Shown here piece after piece: positions 48,478 through 59,399 of a DNA stretch of 64,000 nucleotides. Source of the DNA: Capitella teleta (lineage: Eukaryota > Annelida > Polychaeta > Capitellidae); assembly GCA_000328365.1 (NCBI GenBank), contig KB305800.1, positions 77,473 to 141,472 on the forward strand. The letters run 5' to 3'. Made by a program: the position numbers and the translations under genes. Position 1 is the first letter of the stretch. Each line of letters starts with the position of its first letter. Below the pieces are notes generated by a model. That model was not told the DNA's origin, made no database searches, and saw only the letters and a program-made list of their open reading frames with translations.

Positions 48478-50168
48478 TTATGCACGCCTTCCAAAATCGT
48501 GCATCTCGCCCGCCTTTAACACAGAATTCTATTTTCTCACCCAATAAATGTCTTTGTTGCGAATCATGTTTCCTTGGTGTGGCTAAAAAAAATTAGTTAT
48601 TTCTTAGCTTGTACGGTATTAAGCAGACATGGCCTTTTTACATTCTTTTCTGTTGTTGCTTTGTGTGATGCACCTATTCTTCATTTCACCTCAGTATTCT
48701 TCATTGTGCCTGTTCAACAGCTTGTCCACATAAAATACGAGGGTCGTTCAAAGTTCTCGGCCTGTGGTGATCAGCTCGATCGCAACATCTCACTGCTTCA
48801 TCAATATCCATGAATGCAGTATATAACCTCCACATTGTCTTCTCAATAAAATAAGTCATTTAAAATAATTATTTAAATTTCAATATAACTTATGTTGAAT
48901 TTTTGTGTATTGTGGTAAAGATATACACTTTTGGCATCTGTTGCTGCCTTACAATTTTGTCTAAGTGGAATAACTTTAAAATGAAACCTCATAAAATTGA
49001 CATTTATATTATAGAAACATCTCAGTGCACTATGGATATCGCAACGAAGATTAGGGTATACCCATATAGTGTAGTACTGAGAAATTTCTCCTTATTATAA
49101 ATGCTAATTTAGTTTATGAATAATATTATGTCTCTGATATCTTTTTGATTGACAAAATATTGGCTGTATATCAATGTTTATGCATAAATGAGGATAATAA
49201 TGTCACTCTACTTTAATGGTTTGAGCCGCCAGCCGGCGCCATGGAGGCCTGAGCCGTCAGCCAGCCGCGGCACAACGGCTCGCCGCCATGTACATACGCC
49301 GCCATGAAAATCGTATAAAAAAATAATATTGTTTACAATAAACGGCAATCGTTGAGAATTGAGATGCGAGTGATGTGACTCTTTGCACTTGATCATCTAT
49401 CATCTTCCCCTCTAGCATCCCCTCCTCTGCATCATGTCCGTTTCAGAACAGCTGTGTTTTGTTTTGGATTAGCTCAATCATGGAACAATAGTGACATCCT
49501 CTGTCGGCATTGACTGTTGAATACAATTCATGTTTGTTTTGATAACAAGTCACGATAAGAGCATAATTTCTCAAATGCTTGAGTGGCGCTAAATTAAATG
49601 ATGTCTGGCTGGATAAGAAGAACAAAATAGCTGCTGTCAACTGCGATATTGCATCATTCATTCGCGCTATTGACCAAGTACGATTCCGATTGATTTCTGG
49701 ACTGGTTTGAGCCGTAATTTTTACTCAGCCGCCGTCGTGAAGAAAGATCAGCTCAGCCGACTAGCCGCAGAATTGCTGCTTCAGCCAGCCGTATTTTCAC
49801 GGCTTGGCGGCTTCGGGGTCTATTTGGACAATATGCCGACACCTTGTAAAGATCATGTCAGATCATGTACTGTTTTAATCCTTATATCACTTGATCACTG
49901 CTTTGTTTTTCCGCTCAAGGTGCAACATTTATCATTTCTATCCTTTCTATCACTTTAAGACCTTCGTTAATCCTGTTTTTCTCAAATTCTAATCTTATTG
50001 TGTAACTTGTTTTGGTACGATCACGAGTGACCTCGATGTACAATAAATACTGACTGCAGCTAGCAGTCGGGGTAGTACCTTTAAAGTCCGTTTCCAGTTG
50101 TTCATCCGTTGTTATCCTAGTCTCCATAATAGCGCGCCTTTGTCCAAGCTAATATCTTCAGGGCTAGA
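48478..50168. repeat. Direct duplication, copy B (about 1.69 kb)
   Basis: Same orientation and order as copy A. It starts exactly at the contig edge and ends at the same CAGGGCTAGA junction, after which the sequence differs from that after copy A. Confidence 0.85.
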
Positions 50169-51079
50169 AGGAACCGAACTTTACAACCTGCTTCGCTCAA
50201 TTCAGTGCAAGAGGTCATAGTGACTTAAAGCTGACCTATATTGAAGTCAAATTTCTGTGCGATCTATGTTAGGCCGAGAACTTTTCTAACAACACTCGTA
50301 ATCCGTCTATATAGGCATTTATACTTCATCAGAGAGTTGAGTTTACCAGCTATAGGACAGAATGCTATACCGGTATATGAAAATATATACCGGTATAGCA
50401 TTGATTTGAGAATCATTGCTCATCTTAGAGAAGGCTGATTTGGCAATACCGATTCTCCTTTTGATATCTTCATTACATCTTCCATGTTTGATTCTTTTGT
50501 GTCTTAGAAATCGCCATCATCTCAGTTTTCATCGCATTCAATACATATCATGTTTTGAGCTTTGGCCTACTTCATTGATTCCATGTTCTTAAGTTCTTCA
50601 GTTCCTGCAAAGAGCAGTGTTGTCCACATAAAGGAATTTTTTTATGCAATTCTCACCAATGTTCATACACGTATGAACAATTATACCATAAATACCAGCC
50701 TCGACCTCCCCAATTAACCACAGGGACCAGCAACATAGCACAAGCCTGGACCTTCCCATGAAATCACAGGGACCAGCAACACACCCTCTCAGCCGAAATC
50801 TTCCCTAGAGACCATACCTAGAGACCTGCCAATGTGTCAGTGTGGTGATGACTGTACAATCAAACATTTCTGACTTTCTAAAATGCCTCATCACAAAAAT
50901 TGAAAATTCTCCTAAGTCTGCACTCAGTGGCACTATACAGAACTATCAATTTATGTTAATAATTTCACTTTCAACAATATGAAGAAATTAAATCAAAGAA
51001 CAAATAACTTCATTTGCTTACCTACCCACCTCCCGTCATGTACTAAAAAAAGAAAACATTTTTAGTGAATAAACTTATA
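50169..51079. other. Intergenic between copy B and a pogo-like element
   Basis: Contains the perfect hairpin at 50,361-50,402 and a short direct repeat around 50,720-50,775 (core CACAGGGACCAGCAACA twice). No gene recognised. Confidence 0.5.
50361..50402. repeat. Perfect 18-bp inverted repeat with 6-nt loop
   Basis: AATGCTATACCGGTATAT and ATATACCGGTATAGCATT are exact reverse complements around the loop GAAAAT. No T-run or gene end adjoins it. Confidence 0.9.
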
Positions 51080-52121
51080 AAGTCAGACCCCGTTATTCCG
51101 CTGTCATGTAATCCGCCCAAAAATCTCAGGGACGAATCCACCCTTTGAAATTTCACTATGTAAACAAACACGACACATTGTCGGTGATTTCTTTCAAGTC
51201 AGGTGAGTGAGTGAGTGATGGGGTTTTACGGCTCCACCCAACCCATTCGGGTGATACGGGCGCCAGAACAGAAGGCCCGGGACTGGGGTTTTCCCCTACT
51301 CTTATCGATAAATCCCAAGGGTTCTTTATCCTGCATACCACCATAGACAGTAGTACACAGCGCCCAACCTTGTTTCGCAGTTGGGCAGCACTGCAGAGTC
51401 ACCGAAGAATTACAATTATAACGGATTAGTAATCATTACAATTATAATTCACAATCATAACGCCCGTGGCCTGATCGGGTCTCGAACCGGGACCTAGACC
51501 CCTACGGTTGGCATTGGATTGTAGTCAGCGATTTAACCCACTGAGCTATTCAAACAAACACTGAGCTGTGCAAACAAACACGAGACATGACACATTGTTG
51601 GTGATTTCTAATCATTTCTTTCAAGTCAGGTTGATTAAAAAACTGGCGCCCCTCCATCTATTCAACGTTTTAGAAGTAAATTAAACAAAGGAATCTAATG
51701 CGGGTATCATAGCTGTATCAATTCCTTTATGGTTTGGCTTACTTTCAATTTAATTGGTCGCTCAATTAGGCAATGTTCAGGAGTAGAACGAACGACAGGA
51801 GTTGTGAGTGGAGATCATGGAATCGAGTGGAGAAGTGAGTGGAAATGAAGAGTCGGAGCTGATCCACGTACACATGCATAAAATGAGAGCCCACAATGAC
51901 CATCCTTCAGTTATTCTTTCTACTCTCTACATTGCCCACTTCATTTTATCGTGGTTTTTTTTTTCTACGACCTGCTTGTAACCTAATGGTATATATATAT
52001 CACTATAAAGTATATATGGTACATGGATTTTTGTACATCTAATTTTCATTTATTTGTGATCTGACTTGTAATCCGCCTGTTTCCTTGGGAATGGAGGAGG
52101 GAGGATTGAAGGGGTCTGACT
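51080..52121. mobile_element. pogo/Tigger-like non-autonomous element, copy 2, with SINE inside
   Basis: Ends AAGTCAGACCCCGTTAT (left, one change from CAGTCAGACC) and GGGGTCTGACTG (right), flanked by TA. Collinear with copy 1 throughout, including the SINE at the same internal site; 3' of the SINE it carries a partial duplication of the pre-insertion sequence. Confidence 0.8.
51203..51551 (-). mobile_element. tRNA-derived SINE, copy 2, nested at the same site as copy 1
   Basis: Same family and orientation as 34,196-34,540, entering after the same TTTCTTTCAAGTCAG. The tRNA 5' end is lost (breaks off after GAGCTATTC on the plus strand). Confidence 0.85.
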
Positions 52122-52123
52122 GT

Positions 52124-52825
52124 ATATCTAAGTACTGGTGTAGATGTAGCATTACACATACATCCAGCCCCTCCCCAAATACAACTTAAGGAGTCCCCTC
52201 ACAGCATTATTGGGTACCCATGACGATGATGCATCAATCAATTAATGAATAAATGCCGTCAGGCTCACAACTCAAATGTTTGATTGTCTATTTCAGCATT
52301 GCTTCATTCATATCTATTGAGAGTTCAATATTCATTGAGATAATAACCTTGAGAAAGGTCATGTATTGACTTGGTTGCATTATTTATGAGTATGGCAGCC
52401 AAGGTTGCCACGGACTTTGAGCAAATCATCAATGTCAATATTAAAGACTCCCCATTACAAACACCATTCAACAATTTAGTGTTTGTTTGTACCTATGCTT
52501 CAGAGTTCAAAATTTATGAACTTAACAAAAAGAGTAAATTAATCGGATGACACAATACTGATGGATTTCTGATGTATTTCATCAACAATATGTTATATAT
52601 AACATTTAACACAATTAATCAACCAATTGTTAGAGGTTATGCATGGCCTCTGGGGACAAAAAGAGTTTTTTAAAAGACAGTAATTAGTGCCTTGTAGAAT
52701 GTGTTGAAAGTACAGAAATATCTCATTCCATAGCATAAATGGTGAATGATCAATATTTCTCTCGTTACCAAAGGTCACCTTGACTCATGATTCATGAATG
52801 TTAGTGTGAGCATGAGAATGAGACA
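52124..52825. other. Unassigned sequence
   Basis: No gene or repeat family recognised. Confidence 0.4.
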
Positions 52826-53135
52826 TGATTAGGTTTTACGGCTCAACCCAACTCATTCGGGTGATACAGGCGACAGGGTTTTCCCTTACTCTTATTGATA
52901 AATCCTACTATTGTACTTCGTTGTACTACTGTCTATGATGGAATGCAAGATAAAGAGCCCTTGGCATTTATCAATAAGAGTAGAGAGAAACCCTGAACCC
53001 ACGCATCACCAAAATGGGCTGGGTGGAGCCGTACATCCCAATCATGCCTAATGCCAAAGGTTTTATATCCTGCATTTTATCATAGACAGTAGTACACAAT
53101 GCATGATATGCAAATGAGCAACACTGCAGACCAAG
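52826..53135. mobile_element. Rearranged fold-back copy of the same SINE
   Basis: A forward piece (TTTTACGGCTCAACCCAACT..., about 52,826-52,915), an inverted piece (about 52,928-53,047, with CTGGGTGGAGCCGTA) and a second forward piece (about 53,050-53,135, CATAGACAGTAGTACACA) all match parts of the SINE body. The first two pieces form a hairpin-like inverted repeat. Confidence 0.65.
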
Positions 53136-53217
53136 TGTGAGAAATGAAATTCCAGACCTTGGTTCGGGGACAGAACATATAAATTGTCTTTTAAACTCTT
53201 TGTTTTTTTTTTTTTAG

Positions 53218-53801
53218 CTATCTGCGGCTTCAAAAAGCTTATTTAATGAGATAGATGGTGAGGTCCTAAGTGAGCATGTTGTTGGTGAGGTCCTAAGTGA
53301 GCATGTTGTTGGTGAGGTCCAAAGTGAGCATGTTGTTGATGAGGTCCTAAGTGAGCATGTTGTTGGTGAGGTCCAAAGTGAGCATGTTGTTGATGAGGTC
53401 CTCAGTGAGCAGGTTGTTGGTGAGGTCCTAAATGAGCGTGTCGGGCAAGGAATTAGTGTCCCTGAAAGGGATGTCCTGAGCAATCTATGGATTTTGAATG
53501 TTAAACCGCCAACACGTGTACCAAAGAGATAGAGGCCAAAGGGCTTGTGTACAACAGCATTGGGTGGAGAGAGAAAGAAGAGGGGTAGGAAAAGGAGAAG
53601 GCGGGGGATGGTGATGAATTAACTAATGATACTGTTTGTGGTAGATGTCACATGAGAGATCCACCCAGAGCAATGTCTTCCGATGACACACTCTGGGTGC
53701 AATGTAACTCATGTCTGCTTTGGCTTCACCACATTTGCGAAGGTCTCAATGTGGAGCCTGATGAGAATGAAAATTATATATGTGGTAGTTGTAGAGGATA
53801 A
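53218..53801 (+). pseudogene. Relic of a transposon-type gene 3' end: 9-residue repeats, basic tail, PHD finger
   Basis: After a long T-run and TAG acceptor, a frame encodes about seven copies of a 9-residue unit ([GD]EV[LQ]SEHVV; 27-bp DNA repeat, about 53,259-53,450). A basic KKRGRKRRRR tail and a PHD finger (Cys4-His-Cys3 spacing; WVQCNSC, LWLHHIC, YICGSC) follow in other frames, ending in TAA at 53,801, with AATAAA near 53,984. This order recalls the C-terminal end of transposases of some DNA transposons with an added PHD finger, but I cannot assign the family. The copy is broken. The 53,214-53,483 minus frame is only the antisense of the repeats. Confidence 0.55.
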
Positions 53802-54424
53802 TGATGTCCTCACTGTAATATTTTATCATTTTCATTTGTACTCTAGTTACCATAATTGTCTTTTTAGTATCTATTTATGTTATAGTTAGATATAATTACA
53901 TGTATATTGTCTTCACTTTTTGAAATATTTTTTTTCTGTGCCTTACCATGTTCATTCTTTGTTGTTACTTTCTGTTACTCGGATAATAAAAAGGAACTTT
54001 TTAACATGAAATGAATTTCTACGTTTGTTTTCAGAAGCATTAACAATTTCAACTGCACTCCAGCTCTAAAGCCCTGATAATTTGATATTGGGGGAATTAT
54101 TATTATATTCCTTAAGGTAAAAATACAATTTGAAGCCAGTGCGAATGACTTGTATAATAATTATGATGTATAGATAATTCAATTTTAGCATGTATCTGCA
54201 AGGAGACATGTCGACTGCATGGAACTGTAGAAAAAAAAAATACATGTAAATGTGTTTGTCAAATTGTCAGTACGTCTACCAGGCTTAATAGTCAGTAGCC
54301 CCTATTCCCTGCAGGCACCATGGCCGTATGTCCACACATATAAGTGTACTCTTACAGACAATCATAACGCAGTGCTTCCGATCACAACGCATAGTTAGTC
54401 TAGTACATTGTACTTGTCAATTTG
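53802..54424. other. Unassigned sequence after the PHD relic
   Basis: Contains the relic's poly(A) signal near 53,984; nothing else recognised. Confidence 0.4.
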
Positions 54425-54580
54425 TCATCACGCTTTCGGAATCCAGGGTTTCATCATCGCGCCGCGCTTCCGGGATCTGGGTTATAGTCATCGCGCAGCG
54501 CTTCCGGGATCTGGGTTATAGTCATCGCGCGGTGCTTCCGGGATCTGGGTTATAGTCATCGCGTGGCGCTTCTGGGATCG
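54425..54580. repeat. 34-bp tandem repeat, about four units
   Basis: Units share GGGTTATAGTCATCGCGC and GCTTCCGGGATCT; the last unit is diverged. GC- and CpG-rich against AT-rich surroundings. Each unit holds an ETS-like CTTCCGG. Confidence 0.85.
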
Positions 54581-54604
54581 TTTTCCTAGAAATATAGTAA
54601 GAGT

Positions 54605-54754
54605 CTCAATGACTCTAAAACAGAATGCATCATGATTGCTCTAAAGGTAAATCGACGCCACACTGACCTGGATGACTTTCGAATCAACATTGGCGAAAGC
54701 CCCATTATTGTGTCAGTGCGGAATCTAAGGGCAGTTCTTGACATCGACTTTTAA
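54605..54754 (+). mobile_element. LINE reverse-transcriptase scrap (CR1/L2/RTE-like)
   Basis: Fifty codons ending in TAA: LNDSKTECIMIALKV, then FRINIGESPIIVSVRNLRAV and LDIDF. This matches the widespread non-LTR pattern LN..KTE...., I.I....I..S..VRNLG..LD found just after the RT palm. Only this part remains, so it is a dead 5'- and 3'-truncated fragment. Confidence 0.75.
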
Positions 54755-55477
54755 ACGTAATAAAACCATAGATGCACGGACAGTGACTTGTTTTGGATAA
54801 TCTGATATCAACAATTATATATATTTCCGTATAGATCTATTTCCGTATAATAATGATAAGAGGCATTATTTTCTTCAAATAAAAAATAGATTTCTTGTCT
54901 ATTTTGCTGTTTAAACTTCTATACATTCATATGAATCCTTATGAGTTTTGAATTGCTTAATTTAATGTGTCAATTACCTCCATTGTGACGAGTCTAATAC
55001 AATATGAATTCAATATTCACAACAAATATTATCATAGTATTATAATAGGCCTGCAAAAAAAGATTGTTGCTAACTTGCCACGGTGAGGTTCTACAATATA
55101 AGTAAGTATATGGCCAATGATTGGTCAGCACATGACTAGCCCTGCCAATCAGTGGCAATCACAGTACAGCATTGAATAAGCCCAGCCCTCATTCCCTCTG
55201 ATAATTAATGACAGTGTTAGTCACAGTTCAAGCCACGTTTAGTTAATCTTTTGAACTTTGTGGGCGTACTATACATCCATCAAGTGCTGGGTACTATTAC
55301 ATCATAATATACCTGAGCAAGTTCTGTATTATAAAATACAGAACAATGAAAAGCTGCTAATTGAATCACTAAAAGACAATACGCAGATATAGTAACGTGC
55401 GCGAGGTTTACTCATTGCATGCACTAGTAATTGAAGTTCAATGCTTTGAGATTGATGTTCAACTGTCTTCTAATCTA
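54755..55477. other. Unassigned AT-rich sequence
   Basis: No gene, repeat boundary or RNA feature recognised. Confidence 0.4.
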
Positions 55478-56211
55478 TAGTAAAACCTCGATGTGTTGAA
55501 CGTCCGTCCCTCGAATGTCTCCCTGTGTCGAAGTGTTTTCGAAGTCCCGACGATTATCCTATACTATTAGCATTAACATCCGTCCCTCGAACGTCTCATT
55601 CTCGAATTTATCCTTGTGTCGAAGTGTTTTCTGTGTCCCCGAGACATATTTTCGATTTGTAGCTCGAAGTCAAAAAATTTGATGAGCATATTTCTCAGTT
55701 TGGTAACTTCAAAAAGAAAGAGAGATCGAGATAGTCAGTGGTTTACAAAGCATCAAAACATCCCGCCCCCACAAAGCAGTCGGCAGCCTTTATCTCTCCT
55801 CTGTTTACGCCGCGACCAGAGCTTTGATTGGCTGACTCCAAAGATCAACGGACCGTGGATCTCAAATAAGCTATAAGGCATTGTTGTTGGTGTATTTGTG
55901 ATGATCTTTAATGAATGACAGACAAAAGACCGCGCGCATTCAAAGCTAGAGTTAATTAAAGAAATGCAGCCTTAGATCTACATGTTGATAAATATTTGTT
56001 AATTAAAAGTTCCAATCTCAATTTCTCCTAATCATTTCTCGTAAGTCATGAAATCACCGTTCATAGTTTTTGAGTTCATAACGCATGCAGTTAATCATAA
56101 CGTCAGAGCACAGTTTGGAATCATAACGGCCCTCGATCTGTCCGTCGAAGTATCCTTGAGTCAAAGTATTTGAGCTAACCCCACGAACTTCGACACATCA
56201 AAGTTTTACTG
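55478..56211. mobile_element. Second pogo/Tigger-type MITE family (AGTAAAACCTCGATG ends)
   Basis: Inverted ends (left AGTAAAACCTCGATGTGTTG, right the complement of CAGTAAAACTTTGATGTGTC) with flanking TA (55,476-55,477; 56,212-56,213). Sub-terminal TCCGTCCCTCGAA repeats occur twice at the left. No transposase similarity seen in the internal frame at 55,616-55,876. Confidence 0.75.
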
Positions 56212-56747
56212 TAGTTCCAAGATAGCCCAAGCACAGAAATGTAAACAGGTTGAACGATTGTGTTTGGTGCAGGAGCTCATTCGACTTGATTGCTCTCATT
56301 CAACTAATCTTATTATTAATTAACTAATTATTAGTTTTAAATAGCAAATTAGTGAGAGCGCACAGGAGGTGAATTGAAAAATACATCTAATCTGAGAGCA
56401 AACGTCAAATATCAGAAAATGTTGCCGTATTTTTATTGCATTCAGTTGTCCTGTAAACCTGTCAGATAGTCGAATTCGGATAACCGTGCATCCCCGATTA
56501 TAACGCTGTGCAAAGCACCCTTGAGAATGAGGCAATCTGCCTTAGAACAATATGTACCACATTATTGGTACATAAATCAGCAAAAATACTCAATTAGTTT
56601 GTTTTTTATCTGTTTTTATTCTTAAATTAAGTGAGAATCAGTTGATTCAAACATCTTCAGATAAGTATTAACTCAAGATATTAACAAATATATAGGATCT
56701 GTCCCCGAGAACCAGGTTGAATTATAAAGGGAGTCGGACTAATTAAG
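56212..56747. other. Unassigned sequence
   Basis: Nothing recognised between the MITE and the SINE. Confidence 0.4.
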
Positions 56748-56767
56748 CTCAGATTAATAATGAGGGA

Positions 56768-57106
56768 TGCATGATCGGCTTTTACAGCTCCACCCAAACC
56801 ATTTGAATGATTCGGGTGTCAGAACAGAAGGCCCGGGACCGAGGTTTCCCCATACTCTGATTGATAAAACCCAAGGGTTCTTTATTCTACATACCACCAT
56901 AGACAGTAGTACTCAGCGCTCGGCCTTGTTACGCAGTTGGCCAGCACTGCAGAGTCACCGAAGAATTATAATTATAACGAATTACAATTATAATTCACAA
57001 TCATAATGCCCGTGGCCTGATCGAGGCTCAAACCTGGGACCTCGACCTCCACGATCGGCATAGGATTGCTGTCAGCCGGTTAAACCGACTGATCTATTTG
57101 GTGCCC
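56768..57106 (-). mobile_element. tRNA-derived SINE, copy 3, stand-alone
   Basis: Minus strand begins GGCACCAAATAGATCAGTCG and has B box GGTTTGAGCC. Flanking duplications are CTCAGATTAATAATGAGGGA (56,748-56,767) and CTCAGATTAATGAGGGA (57,107-57,123). Full length about 339 bp. Confidence 0.85.
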
Positions 57107-57308
57107 CTCAGATTAATGAGGGAATGTACATAAACATATTCATCTCCAATGAATCAGTTTGTTTTAGTTACATCTATGATATGACAGCACAGTGACACGA
57201 TACATGTTTTACAAGAATGATGAATGAAGAAACTAGTGTATTATGTGCTGATGTAACTTGATATTCTATCAACACATGGCAAGACCATAGTCTTGCCTTG
57301 ATAGAATA

Positions 57309-58089
57309 CAGTCAGACCCTGTTAATCCGCCGTCATGTAATCCGTCCTTTTCGTAATCTGCCCTAAAATCTCAGGGACGAATTGTTTGTAATGTTAATTG
57401 TGTCATGTAATCCGCCCTTTTCGTTAATCCGCCTCCGACAACGATTCTAGGGAACGAATGTACACTTTACCAGTTTAACAACAAATGGCGCCTTCCCGTT
57501 TGTTCAACACTTAACAAGTTAATTAAACAAAGCAAATCAATCGTAGGCGAAAATGCTAAGTCTTTAATTTAATTGGTCGCTGGGTTAAGCGATGTTCAGA
57601 AGCGGAACGAACGAGATGACAAAGTTGTGAGTGGAGATCAATCGAGTGGAGAAGCGAGTGGGTCTGAGCCTGCGAAGGAAGTCCTGGCGGGGGAAGCGAG
57701 GCAATGCTGTATTAATGCTGTATTTCGGGAGATTCGAGGAGTCAGAGGTAGCGAAGCAAGAAAATAGAGATGAGCTTCACAGATTGGGCGTGATGGAACT
57801 GCTTATCACAAGCAGATTGAATAATGCCGCTAAGCAGACAACAATCACTGAACTTTTCAAAAAGTAAAAATCTTTAATTGGCCTCATGTGATTGTTTGTG
57901 AGATTCTTTTTACCTCCAGCTTCATTCCTAATGGTATATGCCACTACGTTAATCTATTACATGGGTTTTGGGGTTTTTAGAATGACACACAATTTTCATC
58001 AATTTGTGGTCTGAAATGTAATCCGCCCTTTTCGTTAATCCGTCAGTTTCTTTGGGAACGGAGGAGGGCGGATTAACAGGGTCTGACTG
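57309..58089 (+). mobile_element. pogo/Tigger-like element, copy 3, no SINE, with transposase tail remnant
   Basis: Clean ends CAGTCAGACCCTGTTAATCC and AACAGGGTCTGACTG with TA on both sides (57,307-57,308; 58,090-58,091); 781 bp. It lacks the SINE found in copies 1 and 2. The frame 57,631-57,867 ends LLITSRLNNAAKQTTITELF-KK; QTTITELF (57,835-57,858) resembles the PCNA-binding box reported for pogo-family transposase C-termini. Most of the transposase is missing. Confidence 0.8.
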
Positions 58090-58091
58090 TA

Positions 58092-58490
58092 ATTGATCAT
58101 ATTCGATAGTGATCAATAAACTTAATTAATTCTGGAAGAGTCCCAGGAATCCTCAAATTATTTTTTTATGTGCCAGCATATAAAGCTAGTTTGCAAATAA
58201 AAATACAGAATTGTTCGACAACTTCTAGTCTGTCAAGTCTTACTGGACGTCTTGATATTTGTTTTACGATGCTGAATAACACAAGAGGGGAAACTTGCGA
58301 AAAAATACATCTTTCACTTCAGATTAGGCCTATCATGTGTCGCTATAGTTGCATCAAAAAGTTTACCAAATTTTAAAACTCACCAATCGATGTGCACAAC
58401 ACCAAGAGACTAGTATCATCAAATCTTCACACAAATATAGCATTCTTAATAGTCACATACTAAGTGAAAAAGGTCAATTTTAAACTCATT
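58092..58490. other. Unassigned sequence
   Basis: Nothing recognised; may be 3' flank of the small minus-strand gene candidate. Confidence 0.35.
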
Positions 58491-59263
58491 CTATGATTCT
58501 GCGCCGTCTTCACTGAAAATTTCAATGATAGCGAACATTTCATGAAAGACGCCATTTCCAACAGTGAAAATAGTGCCAAAAGTCAATCGCAAACATTGAT
58601 CAATTGTTGAGGAGTGGCTAAATATTGACAATGCTTCTAGTGACAATTTTTTTGCGCGCGCTGTACTTTTGTGTGACTTATATGTGTGAAAATTGTAGGG
58701 TAAGCCGCACGTCAAAAAATTCAACATTGTTTCGACTAAATCTTATTGACGCATCAACAAGAAATGGCAGATAAGATCATACAGCATACTCTTAAGACTG
58801 ACTACAAATTTATAATTTCATTATAAAATATTTAAAACAACCAAAGTTTAAAAGTAAAATTGAAGAATGAATACAGGTATCATATACCTTGAATATACCT
58901 TAATATATTCAAGATATGATACCTGTAGTCATCCTTCAAAATTGAAGGATGAATACAGGTATCATCCTAAAAATTATTAATTAATTTGCAAGTGCAATTA
59001 AAAATGTCAAATCAAACATATGAAATGAATTTGAAATAATCATCTCATCATAGTCTAAAGTCAACATTTTCAAAATCAAATGTCAGGACTGAGGACAAAG
59101 TCAAGAACAAACTCTATCCATTATTTTTCATCACAAAAATGAAAAATAATAAAATAGTATTAGGAGTATATTGTTAGTATTGATAACTCAGTCTCAGAAT
59201 AAGGTGACCAAGTATCACCAACACTGCCGAGGTGAACGAAATATCAAAGGGTTCGTCTTGCAT
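58491..59263 (-). CDS. Tentative small two-exon gene, about 73 aa, hydrophobic segments
   Basis: Exon 1 59263-59188 (MQDEPFDISFTSAVLVILGH, then LILRL) and exon 2 58636-58491 (ALSIFSHSSTIDQCLRLTFG, TIFTVGNGVFHEMFAIIEIF, SEDGAES stop) join in phase 1. Two hydrophobic stretches would suit a small membrane protein. The exon 2 acceptor is GTCACTAG; the exon 1 donor (GTTATC) is weak, so either exon may belong to a different model. A promoter-like patch lies upstream on the minus strand. No family recognised. Confidence 0.25.
58860..58970. repeat. Short inverted and direct repeats (GAATACAGGTATCAT)
   Basis: GAATACAGGTATCAT occurs at about 58,869 and 58,951, with the inverted ATATGATACCTGTA near 58,914, giving a local fold-back. 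Confidence 0.7.
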
Positions 59264-59399
59264 CGTCAGGCTTGGCAAGAAGTTTGAGAACGGCCAAAGT
59301 CGTCGGACAAATTTGACAGAAAACCGTTTTTTAAGGCGCGAAATGCACTTAGCGCGAGATCAAGTGTAGAATTTGAAAGCTGAGGCTTATGAAATATTA

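Noticed and set aside
48079-48544. Open frames across the N block
   Set aside because: Artefact of unknown bases.
45845-50168. The two 1.7-kb direct repeats as long terminal repeats of one retroelement
   Set aside because: No TG...CA ends, no target duplication, and only about 0.9 kb (partly N) between them with no retroelement features.
53214-53483. Ser/Thr-rich repetitive protein on the minus strand
   Set aside because: It is the antisense of the 27-bp repeats; the plus frame continues to a basic tail and PHD finger.
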